NCBI GenBank assembly: GCA_035525055.1
Contig: DATLEZ010000088.1
Span: 1 to 40,222, forward strand
Length of the DNA stretch: 40,222 nucleotides
Source of the DNA: DATEEG01 sp035525055
GTDB taxonomy: Bacteria; Actinomycetota; Acidimicrobiia; Spongiisociales; ZC4RG35
Direction: 5' to 3'
Part shown: piece after piece, positions 7,860-15,449 of the stretch
Layout: every line of letters starts with the position of its first letter
Numbering within the stretch: the stretch's first letter is position 1
Notes under the pieces: generated by a model
Database searches by the model: none
What the model saw: only the letters and a program-made list of their open reading frames with translations
What the model was told of the DNA's origin: nothing
Program-made: the position numbers and the translations under genes

Positions 7860-8683
7860 GGCTGACCCTGCATGGCACGCGGGGGTCAATGGGAAGAGCC
7901 GGCCCCGAGACGATCGAGTTCGGCGGCGACACCTCCTGTGTCGACCTCATCGATGACGACGGCGCCGTCCTGGTTCTCGACGCCGGATCGGGCCTCTCCC
8001 GCCTGAACCAGGCCCTTGATCCGTCCCCATCTCGGATCGACGTGCTTCTCACGCATCTCCATCTCGATCACCTCCAGGGCCTCGGCTTCTTTCGCCCGGC
8101 CTTCTCCGACGACGTCGAAGTGCATCTGTGGGGGCCAGCTTCATCGACGATGACTTTGAGCGAGCGACTTAGCCGGTACCTCTCACCGCCCTTGTTTCCG
8201 GTAAGGACTCGCGACCTGCCCGCTCTTCGATTTCATGATCTCCGACCCGGGACCTACCACGTCGGGAACTACGAGGTCACGGCCGACCTCGTCTGTCACC
8301 CCGGCCCGACCCTCGGCTTTCGCATCACCGACGGTTCCAAAACCATCACCTACCTTCCCGACCACGAGCCCGCCCTCGGCGGGGACTTTCCCAGAGCAAA
8401 CGATTGGACGTCGGGCTTCGATCTTTGCGAAAACGTCGACCTGCTGATTCACGACTTTCAATACACGGCGGACGAATACGATGACCGCATCGGATGGGGT
8501 CACTCCTCGATCCCGCAGGCGCTGCAGTTCGCCACCCAGGTAGAGGCCCGGCGCCTCGTCTCCTTCCACCACGACCCCGACCACAATGACTCCACCCTCA
8601 GGCGACTACACGATGAAGCAATCGAATCGGGCCTGCCGTTCGAGTTGATCCCGGGCACGGGAGGCCTGACCGTCGAGGTCTAG
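7856..8683 (+). CDS. Metallo-beta-lactamase-fold hydrolase
   Basis: The 275-residue enzyme has RLTLHGTRGS at the N-terminus, EFGGDTSCVDL, and the dinuclear-metal motif LTHLHLDHLQG (HxHxDH). Further ligand candidates are CHPGPT, the Asp in YLPDHEP and the His in GWGHSS. The GTRGS...GGDTSC opening is shared by a family related to RNase Z and cyclic-phosphate phosphodiesterases, often linked to signalling domains. A phosphodiester substrate is plausible, not shown. The start is GTG at 7856, overlapping the PAS stop; upstream alternatives in frame add only five residues (MGRRR). Confidence 0.85.
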   Translation: MRLTLHGTRGSMGRAGPETIEFGGDTSCVDLIDDDGAVLVLDAGSGLSRLNQALDPSPSRIDVLLTHLHLDHLQGLGFFRPAFSDDVEVHLWGPASSTMTLSERLSRYLSPPLFPVRTRDLPALRFHDLRPGTYHVGNYEVTADLVCHPGPTLGFRITDGSKTITYLPDHEPALGGDFPRANDWTSGFDLCENVDLLIHDFQYTADEYDDRIGWGHSSIPQALQFATQVEARRLVSFHHDPDHNDSTLRRLHDEAIESGLPFELIPGTGGLTVEV

Positions 8684-8690
8684 CGAAGTC

Positions 8691-8703
8691 GGTTCAGCGA
8701 ACC
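8691..8703. terminator. Short hairpin between convergent genes
   Basis: GGTTC-AGC-GAACC (8691-8703) lies across the junction between the plus-strand hydrolase and the minus-strand HisA-VOC gene, overlapping the latter's 3' end. It is the only bidirectional terminator candidate in the 10-base gap. Confidence 0.25.
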
Positions 8704-9815
8704 TGGCCGAACCAGATGCGGACTCCGTCAGGATCGTCGACTCCGAATACGGTGTCGCCCCACGCTTCCACTTTCATGTCGCGCGTAACCGGCACCCCGG
8801 CGGCCACCAAATGGTCGTGCCAGGCCTGGATGTCGTCGACGAAGAACCCGAGTTCCACACCGGTCGGATGGGGCCATGACAAACCCGTGCCCGAACCGAG
8901 AAGCTCGAGCGTCTCGCCGTTGGACGCTTCCAGAACTGCACCGGCCCCGGAGTCTTCCTTCCACCCGGTCAGCCGCCGAAAGCCAAGGATGCTTTCGTAG
9001 AACCCCACGCTGCGGTCGAAGTCGGAAACTCTCAACAGAGCCCTAAGCCCGTTAATCCGCCCCGGTGATCGACTCGGCGCTTCTCCAGTCATGACTCTGC
9101 GGGCTTCGGCAATCGTGAAGCGTCCCGCTGTCACTTCGCGACCGACGACGACACCTGAGAGCTGGCGGGTCCCTACCCGGAGCCTGATCAACGTGATCAG
9201 GTCGGACAGGTCCCGGACTCCCCCGGAGGCGATGACCGGTTCCTCGACTGCGGAGAGTGCCTCGGCCAGCATGGCGAATCCGGGCGGTTCGGTCAGCGCA
9301 TCACGGAGGGCTTCGCCCACCAGAAACGCGGCAGCCCCGGCCGACGACATCTCGACCAGAACCTCTTCCAGAAAACGGCCCGAATGCCCCGTCCATCCGC
9401 CCGTGACGACCTCGCCGTCGGAGAGGACGTCGACGGCGACGGCCACCTTGTCCGGAAAGGTCCGGCACGCCTCCCACACCATGTTCTGGTTCTCGATCGC
9501 GGCGGTTCCCATGACGACGCGCCATGCCCCGGCGCCGATCAGTCTTTCGAGCTCGGCTTCGGAGCGGATCCCGCCGGCAACCTGGACCGGAACCTTGACT
9601 GCCCTAAGGATGTCGTCGATCAGCGGGCGATTGCTGTAGTCCTTGCGAATGGCAGCATCGAGATCGACGACGTGGAGGTAGTCGATGCCCAATCTCTCCC
9701 AGGAAAGGCACCGGCCCACTGGATCGGCGTCAAGGGCAATGACCTCGCGAAGGTCGCCGTGGGTCAGGCGCACTGATCGGCCTTCGAGAATGTTCACCCT
9801 GGCGTAGAGATCCAT
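8694..9815 (-). CDS. HisA-like (beta/alpha)8 barrel fused to a glyoxalase/VOC domain
   Basis: Residues 1-245 match phosphoribosylformimino-AICAR-phosphate isomerase (HisA, histidine biosynthesis): GRSVRLTHGD, YLHVVDLDAA, VQVAGGIRS, RVVMGTAAI, VAVDV and PVIASGGV in order. The first catalytic Asp of HisA (position 8) is Asn8 here (ARVNILEG instead of AIDLxxG). The C-terminal catalytic region also departs: LVGEALRDALTEP where a Thr and DG pair are expected. Asp129 is kept. Residues about 255-373 are a vicinal-oxygen-chelate domain (LRALLRVSDFDRSVGFYESILGF through GVDDPDGVRIWFG). No other his gene is nearby. The fusion plus lost residues suggest a repurposed enzyme rather than housekeeping HisA. 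The ATG at 9815 is well placed. Confidence 0.85.
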   Translation of the reverse strand: MDLYARVNILEGRSVRLTHGDLREVIALDADPVGRCLSWERLGIDYLHVVDLDAAIRKDYSNRPLIDDILRAVKVPVQVAGGIRSEAELERLIGAGAWRVVMGTAAIENQNMVWEACRTFPDKVAVAVDVLSDGEVVTGGWTGHSGRFLEEVLVEMSSAGAAAFLVGEALRDALTEPPGFAMLAEALSAVEEPVIASGGVRDLSDLITLIRLRVGTRQLSGVVVGREVTAGRFTIAEARRVMTGEAPSRSPGRINGLRALLRVSDFDRSVGFYESILGFRRLTGWKEDSGAGAVLEASNGETLELLGSGTGLSWPHPTGVELGFFVDDIQAWHDHLVAAGVPVTRDMKVEAWGDTVFGVDDPDGVRIWFGQVR

Positions 9816-9878
9816 GCCTTTATTCTGCCTTCTCTTGTCGAAAAGCGCTTTGCCGAGTGGCTGCTCGATGCGTCCCTG

Positions 9879-11711
9879 TCATTCGTCCGCTATGCCGAGA
9901 GCCTTCTCGGCGTCTTCGATCCGCTGGTTGTTCCGGGCTACCGGTGCCCAGAGATCCCCGAAGCGAGCCAACCGATCCCAGAGATTAGAAATCGTCACGT
10001 CGCCGTTTTTCATCGTCCCGATTTCGTCCCAGGTGATCGGTAATGACACCGGGGCTCCCGGCAGAGGGCGAACCGAATAGACCGATGCAATCGTCTGCCC
10101 GAATGCGTTGCGGTTGTGATCGATGAATACGCGGCCTTTCCGTTTCGGGATGTCCCAATCCATGGTCAGGTCCTCCGGATTGGCGGCGACCATCACCCTT
10201 CCCACCGCCTCGACGAAGGCGCGCACCCTCGAATGCGAGTAGACGGGTTCAATTGGAAGGTAGACGTGCAGGCCCCTCGCCCCCGAAAGCTTGGGGTAGC
10301 CGGTCAGCCCGAGTTGTTCGAGAGCGACCCGAAGAAGCTTGGCTCCGGCGATGACCTGGTCCCACGTCGAGCCGGCGGCGGGATCGAGATCAAAGATCGC
10401 GAGATCAGGATTGTCGAGCGAGCCCGCCCTGGAGTGGAACGGGTGGATCTCGATGCACCCCATGTTGGCGAACCACATCAGGGACTCCCGATCGTTGGCG
10501 AGCAGGAAGTCGATGGCGCCGCCCATCGAGTCCGAATCGACGCTGGCCGTCTGCATCCAATCCGGTTGATGGCCGGGGGCTCGCTTCTCGTAAAAAGAAG
10601 GTCCTCCGACACCGTCGGGATAGCGGGACATCGATATCGGACGATCGGCCAGGTGCGGGAGCAAAACCGGTGCCACCGAGGCGTAGTACTGGATCAGATC
10701 ACCCTTTGTGTATCCGTCAGGAAAGAACTGCTTGTCCAGGTTCGAGAGCTTGAGGGGGCGAAGTCCAGGGAAGCGGAAGGCAGGTCCGTCCTTTTGCGCG
10801 ATCAGTCGATCCGGAAACTGGATTCGCCCGGAGTCGATCGGACGGCCGCTTGGCTTCTTCCGGTTGGCGACGGCAAGGGTCTCGACCAGTTCCTTTTGGA
10901 CGGCGTCGTGGCTCGACTGCTCTCTGGCCTCCGAGATCACCACCATCGGTAGACCTGCCTCTACCGCCGCCTCGATGAGCGGTCCGACCCGAAGGGTCCC
11001 CTCGCCGTAGGGCAGGTGGCGCACCTCTCCCCCGGCATTGAAGAGGTTGTCGGTGAACTGGGTCTGGAGCGGGTCGATCATCCAGGCGGGAAAACTCTGC
11101 CGGATGAAATCGATGACGGATGCGAAGGCCGCCTGCGACGTCAGCGCTCCTCCGGTCTGAGCGTGGACGTGGGCCCAGTCGACAATCGGGCGAACAAAGT
11201 TGAACTCCTCGGCCAGGAGCGCAATGTCGCCCAACGTTCCGAAGTTGCGTTCGGCCCCACTGGTCTCGAGGCCGAGGCCCACCCCCATGTGTTCGATCTT
11301 CGGCGAGATCCACCGCAGCCGGGTTTGGATCATCTCGATGAGCTGTTCCGCCGGCCTTTCCTGAGTGGCGCCGAAATGGGCGCAGATGATCCGGCTTCCG
11401 AGAGCGCGGCCAAGCTTCATCGTGTGTTCCAGCGCAGCCAGGCATTGCTTGGCGCGGTCCTCGTCGTCGACGGTCAGAACGGCGAAGTAGGGAGCATGGA
11501 CCGAAACCCAGATTCCCCGCTCGGCGGCCAGCTCGCCGAACTTGCGACACCTGGCTTCCTTCCACGGGAAGGCGGTGACGAATGCGAGTTCGTAGGCGGT
11601 ATGGCCGTTCGCCACGAGCGAGTCGAGGAACGCCCCGTCCTCTTTGGCCTCCCCTGCTGGCAGGCCGGAGATGCCAAACCTGATGCCAAACCTGGTGATC
11701 GGGCTCTGCAC
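9879..11711 (-). CDS. Endonuclease-IV-like TIM barrel fused to LigD-type DNA polymerase/primase domain
   Basis: Residues 1-285 form an endonuclease IV/xylose-isomerase-like barrel with metal ligands H72 (HAPYF), H112 (AHFG), E149 (LETSG), D178 and H181 (DWAHVHA), H232 and E261. The positions of the endonuclease IV H216 and D229 are not obviously conserved. Residues about 300-600 are the polymerase domain of bacterial DNA ligase D: LSNLDKQFFPDGYTKGDLI, LPHLADRPISMSRYPDGV, FDLDPAAG with metal Asp441 and Asp443, SGARGLHVYLPI, and RKGRVFIDHNRN with Asp531. LigD polymerases fill and extend ends in Ku-dependent non-homologous end joining. The ligase and phosphoesterase domains are absent and no Ku gene is in the window. 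It would couple abasic-site incision or end cleaning to gap filling. The start is GTG at 11711. Confidence 0.88.
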   Translation of the reverse strand: MQSPITRFGIRFGISGLPAGEAKEDGAFLDSLVANGHTAYELAFVTAFPWKEARCRKFGELAAERGIWVSVHAPYFAVLTVDDEDRAKQCLAALEHTMKLGRALGSRIICAHFGATQERPAEQLIEMIQTRLRWISPKIEHMGVGLGLETSGAERNFGTLGDIALLAEEFNFVRPIVDWAHVHAQTGGALTSQAAFASVIDFIRQSFPAWMIDPLQTQFTDNLFNAGGEVRHLPYGEGTLRVGPLIEAAVEAGLPMVVISEAREQSSHDAVQKELVETLAVANRKKPSGRPIDSGRIQFPDRLIAQKDGPAFRFPGLRPLKLSNLDKQFFPDGYTKGDLIQYYASVAPVLLPHLADRPISMSRYPDGVGGPSFYEKRAPGHQPDWMQTASVDSDSMGGAIDFLLANDRESLMWFANMGCIEIHPFHSRAGSLDNPDLAIFDLDPAAGSTWDQVIAGAKLLRVALEQLGLTGYPKLSGARGLHVYLPIEPVYSHSRVRAFVEAVGRVMVAANPEDLTMDWDIPKRKGRVFIDHNRNAFGQTIASVYSVRPLPGAPVSLPITWDEIGTMKNGDVTISNLWDRLARFGDLWAPVARNNQRIEDAEKALGIADE

Positions 11712-11751
11712 GTTGGAGCGAGGCTACCCACGAAGGAGATGGACTAGTCCG

Positions 11752-11955
11752 TTGGCGCGAGCCCGCGATGAACTGCGCTCGAGGAACGGCGCTGCCGATG
11801 AAATGGTGATGAAGCCGACCGCAAAGCCCCTCTACTTCAACCCATTCCTCGGAATGGCGGTCAAAGGCATGTGGTCGACAACCTTCACCCAGGCGGTCAT
11901 CGAAGCCATCGAGCAAGACGACCCCGATCCCACCCCGGAATCCGAAGCGCCCTGA
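11752..11955 (+). CDS. Small hypothetical protein
   Basis: The roughly 67-residue frame runs from a TTG at 11752, with an AAGGAG sequence 13 bases upstream, or about 50 residues from the ATG at 11803. Codon third positions are mostly G or C and the sequence (KPLYFNPFLGMAVKGMWSTTF followed by an acidic tail) looks like a real small protein with one short hydrophobic patch. It is divergent from the endonuclease-IV/LigD fusion. I do not recognise a family; a shadow ORF cannot be excluded. Confidence 0.4.
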   Translation: MARARDELRSRNGAADEMVMKPTAKPLYFNPFLGMAVKGMWSTTFTQAVIEAIEQDDPDPTPESEAP

Positions 11956-11988
11956 GCCCGGCTCCGACCCGTTGGTTCGCCCCGTAAA

Positions 11989-12042
11989 CCCGTTTTGGCG
12001 CGACGGGATGGGGCTAGCACGGTTCTGTCGTGCCAAAACGGG
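11989..12042. terminator. Imperfect 16-bp inverted repeat, probable bidirectional terminator
   Basis: CCCGTTTTGGCGCGAC (11989-12004) pairs with GTCGTGCCAAAACGGG (12027-12042) with one mismatch around a 22-base loop. It separates the small plus-strand ORF from the minus-strand response-regulator remnant. Reading rightward the right arm contains AAAA, reading leftward it gives a TTTT run. Confidence 0.6.
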
Positions 12043-12050
12043 AACAACTC

Positions 12051-12570
12051 CTAGACGATGCGCTTCTCGGTGGCCCATCGGGCCAGTTCGTGACGATTCG
12101 ATAGCTGCAGCTTGTGCAGGACCGCAGAGACGTGCCTTTCCACTGTCTTCAACGAGATCGCCGGGCGGGCCGACACCTCTTTGTACGGGTCACCGAGAGC
12201 TATCAGACGCAGCATCTCTTTCTCCCGCGGGGTGAGTTGGTCGACCTCCGGGTCGGCCACGTGACTGCCGATGCTGGCGAAGGCATCGATCACGAAGCCG
12301 GCCAGGCGGGGCGAGAAGACACTGTCGCCCTCTGCCACCCGCTTCACGGCGTCAACGAGCAGCTCAGGGTCGATGTTCTTGGTGACGTACCCGCGGGCAC
12401 CCGATCGAATGATCGCGACAACGTCTTCCGGAGTGTCCGACGCCGACAGGGCCAGGAAGCGCACGTCTGGATGCCGCTCCCGGACCCGCTCGAGGACGGC
12501 CTTGCCTCCACCGGCGGGCATGTGAACATCGAGGAGGACTACGTCCGGCAGGCGCTCTTCAAGAAAGACC
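12051..12570 (-). pseudogene. 5'-truncated NarL/FixJ-type response regulator
   Basis: The minus-strand frame encodes the second half of a receiver domain, LPDVVLLDVHMPAGGG with the phosphoacceptor Asp, then LALSASDTPEDVV and GARGYVTKN with the conserved Lys, and a complete LuxR-type helix-turn-helix (LTPREKEMLRLIALG through KTVERHVSAVLHKL). The first roughly 45 residues of the receiver, including the acidic metal pocket, are missing. Upstream in frame the codons run back to a TGA without any ATG, GTG or TTG, and into a 20-bp inverted repeat that overlaps the pirin stop codon. The only available start (ATG 12521) would begin after the phosphoacceptor Asp. No sensor kinase is adjacent. A gene truncated by deletion is the best reading. 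Confidence 0.8.
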
Positions 12571-12622
12571 CGTTCTTGTGACGGTTCACCACCCCTGCGG
12601 TAGGTGAACCGTCACAAGAACG
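12571..12622 (-). terminator. 20-bp perfect inverted repeat at the pirin/response-regulator junction
   Basis: The 20-base arms 12571-12590 and 12603-12622 (CGTTCTTGTGACGGTTCACC and its exact reverse complement) flank a 12-base spacer. The right arm contains the pirin stop codon at 12612-12614, and the left arm ends where the response-regulator remnant begins. It probably terminates pirin transcription, and it also marks the truncation breakpoint. Confidence 0.65.
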
Positions 12623-13703
12623 AATCTGTCACCAGTGTCAGCGGCAGGTCACGGTGCTCGACGCGGCCGTCGGCATGAACGGCGAACCGACCCATGGTCC
12701 GATCGTGAACAGGATCGGGACGGGACCACGGCCACCCTCCGAACTGGGTCCGTCGATAGTCGCTGACTGCTGCCTGGATCTCCTCGGCCGAGTTCATGAC
12801 GAAAGGACCCATCTGAAACACCGGCGCTCCGATCGGCCGGCCTTGCAGCATCAAGAGCTCGGCCGGGCCGCCAAGGTTCGTGATGACCGTCGGCACGTCG
12901 GGACGCAGTCGCACCGCCACTCCATCTTCGATAACGGTGGACGACACCCGGAGGTCGCTGCCTCCGAAGCAGTAAAGAACCCGATTGGCGTCGGGAGAGG
13001 TGGCGGGCAGCGTCCAGCACGAGCCCTGGTTCATCCCGATCAGCCAGATGGCGAACTCGGAGTCCGGTTGCGACGCCCAGGAGTCGGGAGGAGGCGACGG
13101 TGGGCGGCGGTGGTCGAGGCTGCCGGCAATGACATACACAGGGACTCCACCCTCGCCGACAGGAACCGTCGGGATGTCCTCTCCCCAGAGCATGCCGAAG
13201 TAGGGGTCGACCATCTTTGATCCGGGCGGCAGGTTGAGCCAGATCTGGAACAACTCCATCGGATTCGGGCGATCCGAGCGAACCAGCGGGAACATTTCGG
13301 CGTGCATGATCCCCGCCCCGGTGGTCAGCCATTGGACGTCACCCTCGCCGTAGCGAGCGGTGGCGCCGAGTGAGTCGGAATGGTCGACGAGGCCTCGCCG
13401 GACGATGGTCACGGTCTCGAATCCCCGATGAGGATGCTGTGGGAATCCTGGCACCTCTCCCCCGTGGTACATGCTCCAACCGTCGAGGTAGGAAAAGTCG
13501 GCTCCGAGACGACGGCCGCTCAAGGACGCAGCCGGGCCCTGGACCTCATTGCCGGCCGGATAGGCGTCAACGTGATGCACCGTGAACAAGAAAGGGTCGA
13601 GCCCGACCCATGGCATCACAGCTCGAAGATGTCCAGGACAGGGTCTATCGCCACGATCAAAAGCTAGCGGGCCCCCGACCCTTGGGAATTCCGAACTGGA
13701 CAC
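12612..13703 (-). CDS. Pirin family protein
   Basis: The 363-residue bicupin protein has the pirin metal motif HPHRGFETVTIV, WLTTGAGIMHAE with the further His and Glu ligands, and QIWLNLPPGSKM. Pirins bind iron or other metals; some have quercetinase activity and others act as redox-sensitive cofactors. The second cupin half (about 230-340) is complete. At 363 residues it is longer than the usual 230-300, mainly through an N-terminal extension and an insert rich in Pro around 205-215. The GTG at 13703 is two bases after the stop of the BMP-domain gene, so it may be the downstream end of that damaged operon. Confidence 0.88.
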   Translation of the reverse strand: MSSSEFPRVGGPLAFDRGDRPCPGHLRAVMPWVGLDPFLFTVHHVDAYPAGNEVQGPAASLSGRRLGADFSYLDGWSMYHGGEVPGFPQHPHRGFETVTIVRRGLVDHSDSLGATARYGEGDVQWLTTGAGIMHAEMFPLVRSDRPNPMELFQIWLNLPPGSKMVDPYFGMLWGEDIPTVPVGEGGVPVYVIAGSLDHRRPPSPPPDSWASQPDSEFAIWLIGMNQGSCWTLPATSPDANRVLYCFGGSDLRVSSTVIEDGVAVRLRPDVPTVITNLGGPAELLMLQGRPIGAPVFQMGPFVMNSAEEIQAAVSDYRRTQFGGWPWSRPDPVHDRTMGRFAVHADGRVEHRDLPLTLVTDSFL

Positions 13704-13705
13704 CC

Positions 13706-14920
13706 TCAGGAGGTCGGCACCGTCGGCACCATGATCTCACCGGAGATGATCTGGGCTTTGAAGCGTTCGAGGGTTGGAATGAATTCGTCGATGAAACCGC
13801 CGCTTGTTGAGTAGTCGACGCCGCCATCGACCATGCCCAGGACCCGCGGTCCGGGCGTGAACTGATCTTGAGAAACCTCTAGCAATGCGGCGTAGATCCC
13901 CACGTCGTACCGCTTTAGCATCGAGGTGAGTATGTGCGGTTGCCACGTCGCGGGATGGGGTCCTCCCCATTCGACATGAGACGCTCCCAGCACCGATTCA
14001 TACTCATCGGAGTCAACTCCGATGGCCCACAGGTGCTGTCGCTGTCTTGCGCTCTCTACTACCGCCGCCTCGAACACCCCCAGACCCGACGAGCCGGCAG
14101 CGTGATAGATCACGTCCGCCCCGTCCTGGTACATAGGTTCGGCTTTCACTTGAGCGAGGGTCGGGCTGCCGAAGCCGCTGATGTCCCAATCGGGGCTGAG
14201 GTATTCGACCAGGATCTCGATGTCCGGTCTGACCGCCCGAGCACCGGCCTCGAAACCGGCCTCGAACTTGCGGATGAGTGAAATGTTCATTCCGCCCACG
14301 AATCCGATCACACCAGTCTGCGACTTGAGAGCCGCGGCCGCTCCCACCAAGAAGGAACCTTGCTCTTCCGCGAAAGTCCAATATGCGATGTTGGGTGCGT
14401 TCCCTGCAAGGTCGAACTTCACATACCGGGTTTCGGGAAACTCGGGCGCAACCTCAACCAGCCCGGAGCCGACTTCGCCAGTGGCGCTGAACACATATCT
14501 GACGCCGCCCTCCGAGAGACGACGCACATCGTTGGCCGCCTCCGCGTAGTCGGTGGAATATATGCCGGCATCGATATCGAATTCGCTCACTGCTCGGTCG
14601 TATCCGAGCTGCATCAATGTTCTCGGGCCCAAGCGACCGTCCAAAAGAAAGGCAATCTCGGGGAGCGGATCAGGGAGGTAGGCCAGAACCGCATAGGTGG
14701 CAGTAGCCGCGAACAGAGTCAGCGCCACCGCCAACCCCCACAGTCTCCGCCGGGCCCGCCGAGCCAGTCCTGATTCGCGCTCGCGTCGCAACTCGTCCTC
14801 GCCTTCGGCGACTTCACGATGCTTGAGACTGGCCTCTAGAAACTGCCGTTCGAGCGGGGCGATTCCTAGCGGCGTCTCTTCCGACCACCCCGCGAGTTGA
14901 CCCAGGCGGCCTCCGAACAT
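13706..14920 (-). CDS. Surviving 3' part of a BTAD-nSTAND regulator: transmembrane segment plus BMP-family ligand-binding domain
   Basis: The frame is open for 404 residues. Residues 1-50 (FLEASLKHREVAEGEDELRRE) are the end of an nSTAND ATPase module. Residues about 60-82 are a transmembrane helix after a basic stop-transfer stretch. Residues 88-404 form a BMP/Med-type periplasmic-binding domain: VGAAAALKSQTGVIGFVGGM, KFEAGFEAGARAV, GADVIYHAAGSSGLGVFEAA and IGVDSDEYE. BMP proteins bind purine nucleosides or related ligands. There is no lipobox or signal peptide, because the domain is attached to an upstream cytoplasmic regulator whose reading frame is broken. Whether this fragment is expressed from the ATG at 14920 is unknown. 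Confidence 0.75.
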   Translation of the reverse strand: MFGGRLGQLAGWSEETPLGIAPLERQFLEASLKHREVAEGEDELRRERESGLARRARRRLWGLAVALTLFAATATYAVLAYLPDPLPEIAFLLDGRLGPRTLMQLGYDRAVSEFDIDAGIYSTDYAEAANDVRRLSEGGVRYVFSATGEVGSGLVEVAPEFPETRYVKFDLAGNAPNIAYWTFAEEQGSFLVGAAAALKSQTGVIGFVGGMNISLIRKFEAGFEAGARAVRPDIEILVEYLSPDWDISGFGSPTLAQVKAEPMYQDGADVIYHAAGSSGLGVFEAAVVESARQRQHLWAIGVDSDEYESVLGASHVEWGGPHPATWQPHILTSMLKRYDVGIYAALLEVSQDQFTPGPRVLGMVDGGVDYSTSGGFIDEFIPTLERFKAQIISGEIMVPTVPTS

Positions 14921-15449
14921 CAGGTAATCCGCATCCCTCCCGGAGGCCTCCCACTCGGCAGCGGAAGCCGCCAGACTCGAGCACAGCCGGCAGCTCCGAC
15001 CTCGAGACCCGTACCAGGGCCGCCTCCAGCTGTTCGAAGGGATGTCGTCCCGGGGTCATGTTGGCCAGGATCCAATGATCCGAACCCGGAACGCGGCCGT
15101 CTCGCAGAGCCGGAACCAAACCGGCCCTAACCGCGCTGGATTTTCCGCTCCCTGACGGCCCGACCACAACCAGCAACCGGTCACCGACAGCCAAGAGGTC
15201 GACCATTTCACCAATGAGTTTGTCGCGGCCGATGAAGTCACCGGCGTCGATCTCGTTGAACGCTCCCAGACCTTTATAGGGGTTACGAGCACTCGGACTG
15301 GAACCGGCGACCGCTAGTTTCGGTGGCAACAACGACGGGTCCTGCAACAGGATCTGCTCTTCTAGCTGGGAGAGGTCAACTGACGGCTCGACTCCCACTT
15401 CTTCACCGAGGAGTCGACGAAAATCGCGGTACGTCCGCAGTGCTTCGGC
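14921..15449 (-). pseudogene. nSTAND ATPase remnant with a large internal deletion
   Basis: Minus-strand codons after the stop at 15450 continue the end of the BTAD domain (AEALRTYRDF then GVEPSVDLSQLEEQIL) and enter the nSTAND module: NPYKGLGAF, DFIGRDKLI, the P-loop VVVGPSGSGKSSAVRAG and NMTPGRHPFEQLEAALVRV. Near 14970 the frame jumps from SELPAVLES to AASAAEWEASGRDADYL, which normally lies several hundred residues later. The Walker B and sensor regions are gone, so the ATPase cannot work. Confidence 0.8.

Noticed and set aside
10717..12078. 453-residue minus-strand ORF
   Set aside because: It is Arg/His/Gly-rich and lies in another frame of the endonuclease-LigD fusion, whose domains are unmistakable.
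12571..12622. 20-bp inverted repeat as insertion-sequence ends
   Set aside because: Only a 12-base spacer separates the arms and there is no transposase; terminator or breakpoint hairpin fits better.
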